Shown: piece after piece, positions 53,695-62,908 of the stretch
How the letters are laid out: every line of letters begins with the position of its first letter
How positions within the stretch are numbered: the first letter of the stretch is position 1
Assembly: GCF_008000755.1 (NCBI RefSeq)
Contig: NZ_CP041690.1
Location: 3,381,001 to 3,445,000 of the forward strand
Direction of reading: 5' to 3'
Length of the DNA stretch: 64,000 nucleotides
From: Youhaiella tibetensis
Lineage (GTDB): Bacteria; Pseudomonadota; Alphaproteobacteria; Rhizobiales; Devosiaceae
The notes under the pieces: model-generated
What the model was told of the DNA's origin: nothing
The model's database searches: none
Seen by the model: the letters and a program-made list of their open reading frames with translations, nothing else
Program-made: the position numbers and the translations under genes

Positions 53695-54446
53695 CTGGTC
53701 CCGTTCTGGTCTTCGACCAGGTCCGCAAGTCCTATGGCGACCACGAGGCGCTCAAGGGCATCAGCTTTGAGATCGGCCAGTCCGAAGTCGTCGGCCTGCT
53801 CGGCCCCAACGGGGCGGGCAAATCGACGCTTTTCCAGATCGCGGCGGGCCTCTTCGCTCCCGATGGCGGCGCAGTGGAAGTCTTCGGCCTCGACTACAAG
53901 CGCCACGGCTCGGATATCCTGGCCCGCCTCGGCGTCGTCTTCCAGGCGCGCTCGCTCGACCTCGACATGACGGTCAATGCCAACCTCAAGTTCCACGGCC
54001 AGCTCTTCGGGCTCTCGGGAAGGCTTCTCGCCAGCCGCATAGCCGAGGTCACCGAACTGCTCGAGGTCGCCGACCTCCTCAAGCGCCCAGTGCGCACGCT
54101 CTCGGGCGGCAACCAGCGCCGCGTCGAGATCGCGCGGGCCCTGCTCAACAAGCCCGATCTGCTGCTGATGGACGAACCCTCGGTGGGCCTGGACGCCACC
54201 ACGCGCCGCAAGCTGGTCGACCACATGCAGGTGGTGCGCGCGCAGCAGGGCACATCGATCCTCTGGGCCACGCACCTGGTCGAGGAAGTCGACCACGCCG
54301 ACCGCATCGTCTTCATCGCCAAGGGCGAAGTGACCCATACCGGCACCCCGGCCGAGATCCTCAAGACCACCGGCGCCGCCTCGCTGACCGACGCCTACGT
54401 GGCCCTGACCGGCGGGACGGACGCTCACGTCGAAAAGGTCGCCTGA
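53691..54446 (+). CDS. ABC-2 type exporter ATP-binding protein (PedA-like)
   Basis: A 251-residue ATPase of the ABC-2 drug/polysaccharide class: Walker A GPNGAGKSTL, signature LSGGNQRRVEIARAL, Walker B LLMDEPSVGLD, switch His in ATHLVEEVDH. It matches the PedA ATPase of PQQ loci and should pair with the ABC-2 permease on the minus strand at 47586. Its ATG overlaps the previous stop by 4 bp, so the two ABC systems are co-transcribed on this strand. Confidence 0.85.
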   Translation: MTGPVLVFDQVRKSYGDHEALKGISFEIGQSEVVGLLGPNGAGKSTLFQIAAGLFAPDGGAVEVFGLDYKRHGSDILARLGVVFQARSLDLDMTVNANLKFHGQLFGLSGRLLASRIAEVTELLEVADLLKRPVRTLSGGNQRRVEIARALLNKPDLLLMDEPSVGLDATTRRKLVDHMQVVRAQQGTSILWATHLVEEVDHADRIVFIAKGEVTHTGTPAEILKTTGAASLTDAYVALTGGTDAHVEKVA

Positions 54447-54452
54447 AAGGAA

Positions 54453-54474
54453 AAGGCCCCGCGAGCGGGGCCTT
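54453..54474. terminator. Bidirectional terminator
   Basis: Ten-bp stem AAGGCCCCGC / GCGGGGCCTT closing a tiny loop, between the convergent PedA-like and nuclease-fold genes. Confidence 0.68.
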
Positions 54475-54482
54475 GAAAGCGT

Positions 54483-54995
54483 TTAGCGGAAGCCGCCCGG
54501 GGTGCGCGTGCGGCGCCAGTCCCACGGCTTTTCGAACTTCACCTCGTCACGCCAGAGGCCGATCTTGGCCGCCTCGGCTTCCTGCTGCTGGGCCACGTAG
54601 TCCTCGCCCTGCTGGGTGAAGGCGAGTGCATAGCCCTGCTTGACCAGTTCCGCCCCGATATCGGTGTCCCCGATCTTGCAGACGCCATAACGACGCCCGA
54701 AAGGATCGGGCTTGTTGTCGGTGAGGGTGCAGGTGGCATCGCCCGTCTTGAGGATATCCTCGAGCGCACGGGTGGCGGCCTCGTAGCACCCCCATTTCTT
54801 GGAACCGATGAGGCAGAACTGGCTGCGCTCCGGGGCATCGACGGCCCACAGGATCACCCGCTGCTTGCCCACCATGATGATATCGCCATCCACCATCTTG
54901 GCCGGACCGCTCACGGTGTCGGCGGCGAGCGCGGCGCCGGCAGTCACGGCCAGGGCCAGTGCGGCCAGCAGATTGGTCTTGATTACGCTGGACAT
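54483..54995 (-). CDS. Exported thermonuclease-fold (SNase-like) protein
   Basis: A 170-residue protein with a signal peptide (SSVIKTNLLAALALAVTAGAALA) and an SNase-like OB fold (VDGDIIMVGKQRVILWAVDAPERSQ; GVCKIGDTDIGAELVKQGYALAF). Several Cys suggest disulfides. Such proteins recur in PQQ methanol/ethanol dehydrogenase loci. Whether it cleaves nucleic acid is unclear: the SNase Arg-Glu catalytic set is only partly conserved. Confidence 0.8.
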   Translation of the reverse strand: MSSVIKTNLLAALALAVTAGAALAADTVSGPAKMVDGDIIMVGKQRVILWAVDAPERSQFCLIGSKKWGCYEAATRALEDILKTGDATCTLTDNKPDPFGRRYGVCKIGDTDIGAELVKQGYALAFTQQGEDYVAQQQEAEAAKIGLWRDEVKFEKPWDWRRTRTPGGFR

Positions 54996-55075
54996 TCGAT
55001 CCTCCTATATCGTTCTTCACGCAGGCCTTTGGCGAGCTGGTCTAAAACCGGCTGGTTACCAGATCGAGGCCGACC

Positions 55076-55828
55076 GTGAAAATTGCTGCACTTGCATTCA
55101 TCGCCCTGCTCCTCCCCGCCCCGGCCTTCGCCGGACCGGTCGAGGACCTGCTGAGCGGGGCGCGCAAGGAATGCCGCGGCTGCGACCTCACCGATGCGCG
55201 CTTCAAGAAGGCTGACCTGTCGGGCGTCGATTTCACCGGTGCCAACCTGACCGGCGCCACGTTCCACCGCGCCACCCTCAAGGGCGCCATTTTCGACGGC
55301 GTCACCGCGACCAACGCCAATTTCAATCTCACCGACCTGACCGGCGCCAGCTTCAGGGACGCCAAGGTGCAGGGCGCTCTCTTCTACGGCGCCCAGCTTT
55401 CGGCCACCAAGTTCGACCATGCCGACCTCACCAAGGCGCGCATGCAGGAAACCCGCATGACCGGCTCGAGCCTGGTCGATGCGAACCTGGACAACACGGT
55501 GATGCGCAACGCCCGGCTCAACAGCGCCAACCTTAGCAGCGCCGACATGCTCGGCACCAACCTCATCGGCGCCAGCGTCGGCCGCACGGTGTTCGACGGC
55601 ACCAAGATGGACAATGTGAGCCTGGTCAAGGCCAAGGCCGCCGACACCACCTTCAAGCAGGCGCAGATCAAGGCCACCGACTTCTACGGCGCCGACCTGC
55701 GCAATGCAGATTTCGCCGGCGCCCAGATCAGCGACAGCCGCTTCACGCTGGCCAAGGTCAGCGGTGTCTCCTGGGACGACGCCACCCTGACCCGCAACCT
55801 GATGCAGGACGGCCGCTTCCAGCCTTGA
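55076..55828 (+). CDS. Exported pentapeptide-repeat protein
   Basis: A 250-residue protein with a signal peptide (KIAALAFIALLLPAPAFAG) followed by about 35 A(D/N)Lxx pentapeptides from residue 35 to the end (e.g. DARFKKADLSGVDFTGANLTG). This forms a right-handed quadrilateral beta-helix. The start is GTG. It is divergent from the nuclease-fold gene and ends 8 bp from the convergent xox-locus gene. Role unknown; periplasmic location is likely. Confidence 0.85.
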   Translation: MKIAALAFIALLLPAPAFAGPVEDLLSGARKECRGCDLTDARFKKADLSGVDFTGANLTGATFHRATLKGAIFDGVTATNANFNLTDLTGASFRDAKVQGALFYGAQLSATKFDHADLTKARMQETRMTGSSLVDANLDNTVMRNARLNSANLSSADMLGTNLIGASVGRTVFDGTKMDNVSLVKAKAADTTFKQAQIKATDFYGADLRNADFAGAQISDSRFTLAKVSGVSWDDATLTRNLMQDGRFQP

Positions 55829-55835
55829 GCCGCGC

Positions 55836-56609
55836 TCAGCGCGCATCGGGGCTGGCAGGCTCATAGGGAGTCTCGACGACCTCCAGGCGCGTACGGCTTT
55901 CGAAATAGCCGCGATTGACCTGTTGGGTATCGCGATTGAGCGCTTCCTGGCCCTTCTTGCGCAGGAAGGTCGCCTCCATGCGCAGGCGCTGGTTGCCCTC
56001 CGGATCGACGCCGGTACAGATTTCGTGGGTAAATTCCTTGCCCACCGGGTTCTCTCCCGGAGCGGGCGGAATGTCCTCGCAGGACGGCTGCCAGGCCTTG
56101 TAACGGCCCTTGAGATTCTTGGCGAGCGTCACCGCCAGCCGGCGGTCGCGCAGCGCCGCCCGGTCGTCGGTCACGATGCGGATGCCGCGCACGACCCCCT
56201 GCTCGTCCACCAGGGCCGACTGCACGATCGGGTGCGCATAGATGGTGGTGCCACCCTGCTGCACGCGGTACTCGCTGTCGAGCGCCTTGGCGATGTAGTC
56301 GAGCTCGTCGTCATTGGCGAAATAGACTTCGCGCAGGCCCGATGGCTCGGGCTGGCACTTGCCGAACTCGGCAAAGCTCTTGAGCGGCAGGGAGGGCGGC
56401 CCGCCATCGGTACCGCAGGAAATATCAACGACTTCCATCTCCGGGATGTCGGTCACCGGCGCCCCGAGCTTGACGTCCCAGATCGAGAAGGCCGGCACGA
56501 TGCCGGCGCGGACGTCTTCGGCATCGGGCTTGAACTGAGCCGGAGCCGGCGTGCTGAACACGCCGGCAACCAGCATTGCGGCCAGCCAGATACGGCGATT
56601 GGCCATCAT
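55836..56609 (-). CDS. Exported protein of unknown function in the PQQ locus
   Basis: A 257-residue protein with a signal peptide (ending PAPAQ) and four Cys in the mature chain (SCGTDGG, KCQPE, SCEDIP, EICTG), probably two disulfides. No known domain was recognised. It is 16 bp downstream of the cytochrome gene and so probably co-transcribed with dehydrogenase and cytochrome. A periplasmic helper of the dehydrogenase is a guess from context. Confidence 0.7.
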   Translation of the reverse strand: MMANRRIWLAAMLVAGVFSTPAPAQFKPDAEDVRAGIVPAFSIWDVKLGAPVTDIPEMEVVDISCGTDGGPPSLPLKSFAEFGKCQPEPSGLREVYFANDDELDYIAKALDSEYRVQQGGTTIYAHPIVQSALVDEQGVVRGIRIVTDDRAALRDRRLAVTLAKNLKGRYKAWQPSCEDIPPAPGENPVGKEFTHEICTGVDPEGNQRLRMEATFLRKKGQEALNRDTQQVNRGYFESRTRLEVVETPYEPASPDAR

Positions 56610-56625
56610 GACGAGCGTCCTCGCC

Positions 56626-57243
56626 TTACTTCATGCCGATGCAGAAGCCCGCACCCGGCTTGAAGGCTTCTTCGCAATCGGCGAGCGTGGCCTTGCCGTA
56701 GCCCTTGAGCTTGGTCTCGATATAGGCGACGACGTTGACGATGTCGGCTTCCTTGAAGGTGTGGCCCTTGCGCGGGGCACCGGCCTCGTCGAAATCGGCC
56801 ATGGTCTGCCCGTAGCAGAGCTCGGGCTTTTTGTAGGCCTGGGAGTCATGGTAGGGCATCGGGGTGCCCGGGATACCGCAGCGGACCACCGAGATCAGGG
56901 CCTCGGCATCCATGCTGGTGTCGCGCAGCAGCGCGGCGGCACCCTCCGAGCGGGAATTCTTGCCGGTACCGTTGCCGTCCCAGCCATGGCAGGAAATGCA
57001 CAGGCCGATCTTCTGGAACACGCGCTTGCCGCGCTCGATATCGGCATTGGCCAGCAGGCCGTTCGGATCGTCGCCGACCGGGATGCCGTTGGCATCGCGT
57101 TCCAGCGAGCTTTCCGAATGAGGACCGTCGGAAACGGCATCAGCCTTCTTGGGAGGCTGGGCGGCACTTGCAATGGCCGGCACGCAGACAAGGATTGCGG
57201 CCGCCAGCGCGAGCCGGATGGTATGGGACAGGGCAAGGCGCAT
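56626..57243 (-). CDS. c-type cytochrome of the PQQ dehydrogenase (XoxG/MxaG-like)
   Basis: A 205-residue exported cytochrome c (signal to about residue 28). The haem site is CISCH (in IGLCISCHGWDGNG) and the likely axial Met is in GTPMPYH. Four further Cys in the C-terminal half. Large Gly-rich loops resemble cytochrome c_L, the natural electron acceptor of methanol-dehydrogenase-type enzymes. It is downstream of the dehydrogenase across a strong intercistronic stem-loop. Confidence 0.85.
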   Translation of the reverse strand: MRLALSHTIRLALAAAILVCVPAIASAAQPPKKADAVSDGPHSESSLERDANGIPVGDDPNGLLANADIERGKRVFQKIGLCISCHGWDGNGTGKNSRSEGAAALLRDTSMDAEALISVVRCGIPGTPMPYHDSQAYKKPELCYGQTMADFDEAGAPRKGHTFKEADIVNVVAYIETKLKGYGKATLADCEEAFKPGAGFCIGMK

Positions 57244-57267
57244 AAGGGGTTCCTTCAGATGGCAGAA

Positions 57268-57295
57268 TCTGCCGGGCAGGAAACTGCCCGGCAGA
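57268..57295 (-). other. Intercistronic stem-loop between dehydrogenase and cytochrome genes
   Basis: Perfect 12-bp stem TCTGCCGGGCAG / CTGCCCGGCAGA with a 4-nt loop in the 71-bp gap. Likely a stabiliser or processing site raising dehydrogenase mRNA over the cytochrome mRNA. Confidence 0.65.
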
Positions 57296-57314
57296 CGATT
57301 TGAGTTTTCAGTGC

Positions 57315-59066
57315 TTAGAGGCTGAACACGTAGAGCATGTTGGCAGCCTGCTTGCTCTCCAGCTCCGGATGGCCGAACGAGGCGATACCGATGCCGCCGC
57401 CAGCGATGGCGATATACTGCTTGCCATCGACGGTGTACGAGATCGCAGGAGCTTCGAAGGCCGTGCCCAGGTTGATCGAGTACTTTTCCTCGAGCGTCTT
57501 GGAGTCGTAGGCCGCGAAGGTGCCGTCAAGCTGACCGGTCCAGACCAGGCCCGGGGTCGCCAGGACGCCGGCATAGTTCGGGAACGGGGTGCTGACCTTG
57601 GCAACCTGCTTGCCGGTGGCCACGTCGAACGCGAAGAGCGAACCGGTCTGGACGCCGTTGGCAGCCGCGGCGCCACCGGTGAAGATGCCACCCGGATGCA
57701 CGTCTTCCACGGCGACTTCCTTGGTCGAGACGTCCGAGCAGCCTTCGATGCCGGCGCCATAGGCAATGCCCGTGGTCGGATCGTAGGCGGTCGGGAAGAA
57801 GTTCACGCCACCCTGGATGTTCGGGCAGGCTTCGGCCGTGGCACCGTCACGACGCGGAGCGCCGTTGGCATAGACCTGGAGCGACTTGGACGGATCGTAT
57901 TCGATCGGCAGGCCGGTCTTGGGGTCGATGCCCTTCGTCCAGGTCAGCTTGTCCACGTATTGGGTCGCATTGATGAACGAGCCGTTCGTGCGGTCCAGGG
58001 TGTAGAAGAAGCCGTTGCGGCCGAAGTGAGCCAGGACCTTGCGGTCTTCGCCGTTGACCTTGGTGTCCATGAGAAGCTGAACGCCAACTTCGTCATAGTC
58101 CATGTAATCGCCAGGCGTGTACTGGTGGTACCACTTGAGCTTGCCGGTGTCGAAATCGAGCGCGACGGTCGAGTTCGTATAGAGGTTGTCGCCCGGGCGG
58201 TATTCCGGATCGTACATCGGCACCGGGTTACCCGTGCCCCAGTAGATGGTGTTGGAGTCGGCGTCGTACGAGCCGGTCACCCAGGCGGCAGCGCCACCGG
58301 TCTTCCAGCAGTCCGGATTGCCGGCCTCATCGCACTTCCAGGTCTCGGAGCCGGGCTGGCCGGGCTCGGGAACCGTGTAGAAGCGCCAGACTTCGTCGCC
58401 GGTCGCGGCATCGAGAGCGGCGATCCAGCCACGGGTGGCCCAGTCACCGTAGGACTGGCCGACGATGATCTTGTCCTTGATGGCGAGCGGAGCGTTCGAG
58501 AAGCCTTCGCCCGGTTCGGTGGCGATCTGCTGATCCCACACGACTTCACCGGTCTCGTCATCGCAGGCGATCACGCGGCCGTCGTTGAGGACGGCGATGA
58601 CGTTCGAGCCCGAGAGCGCCAGGCCACGGCTGGCGAGCAGCAGCGGGCTGGAAGCGTCCTTGTCGATGCCGGTATCGCACATCCACACGATCTTGCCGGC
58701 TTTGCCCGACGAGACGTCGATCTTGTAGGGCGTGCCCCAAGGATCGGTGATGTAGAGGAAGCCGTCCTTGGCCAGCGGGGTGGCTTCAACGCCACCGACG
58801 CCGAACGAGGAAGGTTCGGTGCCGCCGAGCGGAACGGCGAAGGCGAGCTTAAGGCCGCCAACGTTTTCCGGGGTGATTTCCTTGAGCGGCGAGAAACGGT
58901 TGGAATCGTACGAACGGTGTACGCTCAACCAGTTGCCGGCGTCGGCCTCGGAATTAGCGTTGAGCAGGCGCTCGGCAGTGACTTCGTCGGCGGCGTACAC
59001 GCCCCCGACGACAGCCGCCAAAGCGACCGCAGCGATGCCCATGCGCAGGGCTACCCGATTGGTCAT
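57315..59066 (-). CDS. PQQ-dependent alcohol dehydrogenase with lanthanide-type motif (XoxF/PedH-like class)
   Basis: A 583-residue exported quinoprotein (signal peptide to about residue 26) with an eight-bladed propeller. The catalytic Asp323 and Asp325 form the Asp-Tyr-Asp motif that marks lanthanide-dependent enzymes. Asn280 (WGTGNP) is a metal ligand. Asp208 (SYGDWATRG) stands where the family has Glu, and only one Cys (WMCDTG, ~130) is found where the vicinal Cys-Cys ring normally lies. The substrate is unknown: methanol, ethanol or larger alcohols. Devosia enzymes of this broad type oxidise deoxynivalenol. Confidence 0.85.
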   Translation of the reverse strand: MTNRVALRMGIAAVALAAVVGGVYAADEVTAERLLNANSEADAGNWLSVHRSYDSNRFSPLKEITPENVGGLKLAFAVPLGGTEPSSFGVGGVEATPLAKDGFLYITDPWGTPYKIDVSSGKAGKIVWMCDTGIDKDASSPLLLASRGLALSGSNVIAVLNDGRVIACDDETGEVVWDQQIATEPGEGFSNAPLAIKDKIIVGQSYGDWATRGWIAALDAATGDEVWRFYTVPEPGQPGSETWKCDEAGNPDCWKTGGAAAWVTGSYDADSNTIYWGTGNPVPMYDPEYRPGDNLYTNSTVALDFDTGKLKWYHQYTPGDYMDYDEVGVQLLMDTKVNGEDRKVLAHFGRNGFFYTLDRTNGSFINATQYVDKLTWTKGIDPKTGLPIEYDPSKSLQVYANGAPRRDGATAEACPNIQGGVNFFPTAYDPTTGIAYGAGIEGCSDVSTKEVAVEDVHPGGIFTGGAAAANGVQTGSLFAFDVATGKQVAKVSTPFPNYAGVLATPGLVWTGQLDGTFAAYDSKTLEEKYSINLGTAFEAPAISYTVDGKQYIAIAGGGIGIASFGHPELESKQAANMLYVFSL

Positions 59067-59212
59067 AAGCTCCCCCTTATCTAGGATTGTAGGACTCTTT
59101 TTGGGTGAGCCCTTTGAACACCTAGTCGCGGCTTAAATCGCCAATACTTCTCATAAGACTTTCTTTTGAAAGCCTGCGAGCGAGCCTAACGGGGGGTAAA
59201 TCCTCGCCGGTT

Positions 59213-60193
59213 TCAGCCGACGAGGGAGAGTTCGTGGACGTAGTTGGGCGCCATCTCCCGATTGTAGTCGGTCTGGCAGAACTCGACCAGTGAGCGATAG
59301 ATGGAGGCGTAGGACGGCAACGTCAAGAGGTGCTTGGGCATGGCCAGCACCACCGTGCGGCTGAGGTTCTCCAGCGGGAAGATCTGCACCCGTTCGCGCA
59401 CGCTCGGCGGCAGGTTCGGCAGCAGCGAGAGCGGGCAATGGGTGGTGGCCAGCCCTTCGGCCACGATATCGACCGCCGCCGCATAGGTGGTCGACGCATA
59501 GGTGGGCGTCGCCGCCGGCAGGGTGTGCCGGTACCATTCGTCCGTGCGCGGCCGCAGCGCGATATTGGCGTCGATTTCGACGAAGTTCTTGAGCGGCCCC
59601 TTGATGTCGGCCGGCTTGCCCTTGGAGAGCACCCGCTTGATGTCGCTCAGCGGCACCTCCGCCGGCACGATCCAGGCGATCTGGTCCTCGAAGAGCTCGG
59701 TCACCGCGAACGAGCCGCGATCGTCGGCAATGGCCTCCGAATTGACGATGGCGCAGTTGAGCTGGTGCAGGCGCAGCTGCTCGACCAGCTCGCCGCTGGT
59801 CAGCGCGAACTTGAGCTCGAACTTGACGAAGCCCGGCTCGACGCTGGCAATGCGCGCCGCCGCCGCCGTGAAGCGTCCGCGCAGGGTCGGCGTGACCCCG
59901 ATGCGCAGCGTCACCGAATTGTCCACGAAGCGCTGGCGGTGCTCGTTGACCATGTTGTCGAGCCGCCGCAGCATCTCGTCGCCGGTTTTGAACCAGTATT
60001 CGCCCGCCGGGGTCAGGCTGATGACGCCGGTGCGGTTGCGCTGGATGAGCTGGGTGTCGAGTTTTTCCTCGAGCTTGGCCAACTGCTGGCTGATCGAGGG
60101 CTGCGAAAGCCCGATACGCCGAGACGCCTTGGTGATCGATCCTGCAACCACCACGGCCTGAAAAATCTGTAATTGCTTTAACGTAATGTCCAT
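59213..60193 (-). CDS. LysR-family regulator of the PQQ dehydrogenase locus
   Basis: A 326-residue LysR regulator with helix-turn-helix LKQLQIFQAVVVAGSITKAS and SQPSISQQLAKLEEKL, then a standard effector domain. It reads toward the dehydrogenase gene 146 bp away and is its probable regulator. A palindrome at 60239 just upstream of its ATG is a candidate autoregulatory site. Confidence 0.87.
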   Translation of the reverse strand: MDITLKQLQIFQAVVVAGSITKASRRIGLSQPSISQQLAKLEEKLDTQLIQRNRTGVISLTPAGEYWFKTGDEMLRRLDNMVNEHRQRFVDNSVTLRIGVTPTLRGRFTAAAARIASVEPGFVKFELKFALTSGELVEQLRLHQLNCAIVNSEAIADDRGSFAVTELFEDQIAWIVPAEVPLSDIKRVLSKGKPADIKGPLKNFVEIDANIALRPRTDEWYRHTLPAATPTYASTTYAAAVDIVAEGLATTHCPLSLLPNLPPSVRERVQIFPLENLSRTVVLAMPKHLLTLPSYASIYRSLVEFCQTDYNREMAPNYVHELSLVG

Positions 60194-60238
60194 TTAGCCC
60201 GCCCGTCCTCCTCAAGCGGTCAAGGTGAGCACAATATT

Positions 60239-60256
60239 TTACATCGGGGAATGTAA
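60239..60256. promoter_or_regulatory. Possible LysR-type binding site
   Basis: TTACAT-N6-ATGTAA, a perfect 6-bp inverted repeat with LTTR-like spacing, 46 bp upstream of the LysR start codon. Confidence 0.45.
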
Positions 60257-60338
60257 TAAAAGGTCGCATCCCGATGGCGTGACAACGCCATCATGACACG
60301 ATCCCGATGCCGATGGCAAAGGTCAGGCCGAATCAAAA

Positions 60339-60361
60339 AGGACGGGCCCTGGGCCCGTCCT
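60339..60361 (-). terminator. Terminator of the cytochrome c gene
   Basis: Eleven-bp stem AGGACGGGCCC / GGGCCCGTCCT followed on the minus strand by TTTTGATT, 25 bp after the cytochrome stop. Confidence 0.75.
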
Positions 60362-60385
60362 CGAAAACTGCCGGTGGCGAGTGGA

Positions 60386-60784
60386 TTACTCGGCCTTGAA
60401 GTCCGGCGAGAAGGTCTGCAGGTAGGCGACGACATTGGCGATATCGTCTTCCTTGGGCAGGCCCGGGAAGCTCATCTTGGTGCCCTTGACGAAGTCGCGG
60501 GGCTTCTTGAGGAATTCGCTCAGGGTCTCGGGGTTCCAGACCAGGCCGCCGTTACCGGCGTCAACCATGGCCTGCGAGAAGTTGTAGCCTTCCACGGCCC
60601 CGGCCTTTTCACCGAAGATGCCGTTGAGCACCGGGCCGACCTTGTTGGTCGCGCCTTCGCCCACACCGTGGCAACCTGCGCACTTCTTGAACACTTTCTC
60701 ACCGGCTGCCGGGTCGCCCGCAGCCATGGCGCCGGTGGTGCACAGTGCGAGTGCGGCAGCGGCGACAACAATCATCTTCTTCAT
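60386..60784 (-). CDS. Class I cytochrome c (c2-like)
   Basis: A 132-residue exported cytochrome (signal ending MAAGD) with haem site CAGCH near residue 38 and axial Met in TKMSFPGL. It starts at ATG 60784 with a GGAGGA site; its own terminator isolates it as a single gene. It could carry electrons from the cL-type cytochrome to the terminal oxidase. Confidence 0.9.
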   Translation of the reverse strand: MKKMIVVAAAALALCTTGAMAAGDPAAGEKVFKKCAGCHGVGEGATNKVGPVLNGIFGEKAGAVEGYNFSQAMVDAGNGGLVWNPETLSEFLKKPRDFVKGTKMSFPGLPKEDDIANVVAYLQTFSPDFKAE

Positions 60785-60984
60785 GGGATAAATCCTCCAA
60801 ACACAGGCGAGCGTCCCGCCAACCATTGGGTGTACTTCCTTTATCACTGCTGAAGAACGCGCAAGTGCGACAGAAGGTCCCCCTTTGGGCTTTTCGGCAC
60901 TATCGCACATCTGCGCCGGTGCCGCGAGGCGGCTTCGGCACGGGACTTGCATTCCGCCCGTTCTGCCGGTGCGCTAACCGCGCC

Positions 60985-62061
<1,077 letters not shown>

Positions 62062-62065
62062 GGGT

Positions 62066-62908
62066 CTATTCCTTGACGCCGCCCTGCGTGAGTCCCTCGA
62101 TGAACTGGCGCGAAGCCAGCAGGAACGCCACGATGGTGGGGATGAGCATGATGAGGATGCCGGCAAACATCAGGTGCCACTGCACGTCGAACTGCAGCCG
62201 GAACTGGGACATGCCCAGCGTGATCGGATAATTGGCCGGCGTGCGCAGGAAGATGAGCGGCAGGAAATATTCGTTCCAGGCCTGCACGAACGTGAGCAGC
62301 GCCACCGTGGCGAGGGCCGGCCGGATGAGCGGCAGCACTACCCTCCAGTAGATCTGGAAGGGCAGCGCCCCATCCATCCTTGCGGCATCCTCCAGCTCGG
62401 CTGGCACCGCGCGCAGGAACGAGGTGAGGATGAAGACCGCCACCGGCATCATCGAGGCAGACTGCACGAGGATCACACCCAGAAGGCTGTCGAGCAGCCC
62501 CAGGCTTTTGACGATGACGAAAAGCGGCGCCAGCGTCAGCCGGATGGGAATGACCACGCCCAGCAGGAACGCGGCGAAAAGCAGCGTCGAGCCCCGGAAC
62601 GGCATGCGCACCAGCACGAAAGCGGTCGTGGAGGCACAGAAAGTGACGATGACCACGCAGGCCAGCGAGATGATGGCCGAGTTGACGAAGAAGCCCTGGA
62701 AATTGGCCCCCACCCAGGCGGTGGCGTAGTTATTGAAGCTCCATACCGAGGGCAACCCGAACGGCGCCTTGTAGACCTCGCCCAGGTTCGGCTTGAGCGA
62801 GTTGAGCACCGCGATGCCGATGGGAAACAGCACCACGCACGTATAGGCCAGCAGGATGAGCTGGACGAGCGCCTGCTCGAGCTTGGAGAGTTTGAAGAGG
62901 CGATCCAT
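62066..62908 (-). CDS. Sugar ABC transporter permease (MalG-like)
   Basis: A 280-residue CUT1 permease with six helices, EAA loop (LEDAARMDGALPFQIYWRVVLP) and C-terminus FIEGLTQGGVKE. It begins with a 1-bp overlap to the partner permease (TGATG). Confidence 0.92.
   Translation of the reverse strand: MDRLFKLSKLEQALVQLILLAYTCVVLFPIGIAVLNSLKPNLGEVYKAPFGLPSVWSFNNYATAWVGANFQGFFVNSAIISLACVVIVTFCASTTAFVLVRMPFRGSTLLFAAFLLGVVIPIRLTLAPLFVIVKSLGLLDSLLGVILVQSASMMPVAVFILTSFLRAVPAELEDAARMDGALPFQIYWRVVLPLIRPALATVALLTFVQAWNEYFLPLIFLRTPANYPITLGMSQFRLQFDVQWHLMFAGILIMLIPTIVAFLLASRQFIEGLTQGGVKE

Noticed and set aside
57315..59066. Classical calcium methanol dehydrogenase MxaF
   Set aside because: The Asp-Tyr-Asp motif is of the lanthanide type and no mxaI, mxaR or other mxa genes are present.
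57300..59084. Very long open frame on the plus strand opposite the PQQ dehydrogenase
   Set aside because: It is a high-GC antisense shadow; the minus strand encodes a complete conserved enzyme with signal peptide and motifs.
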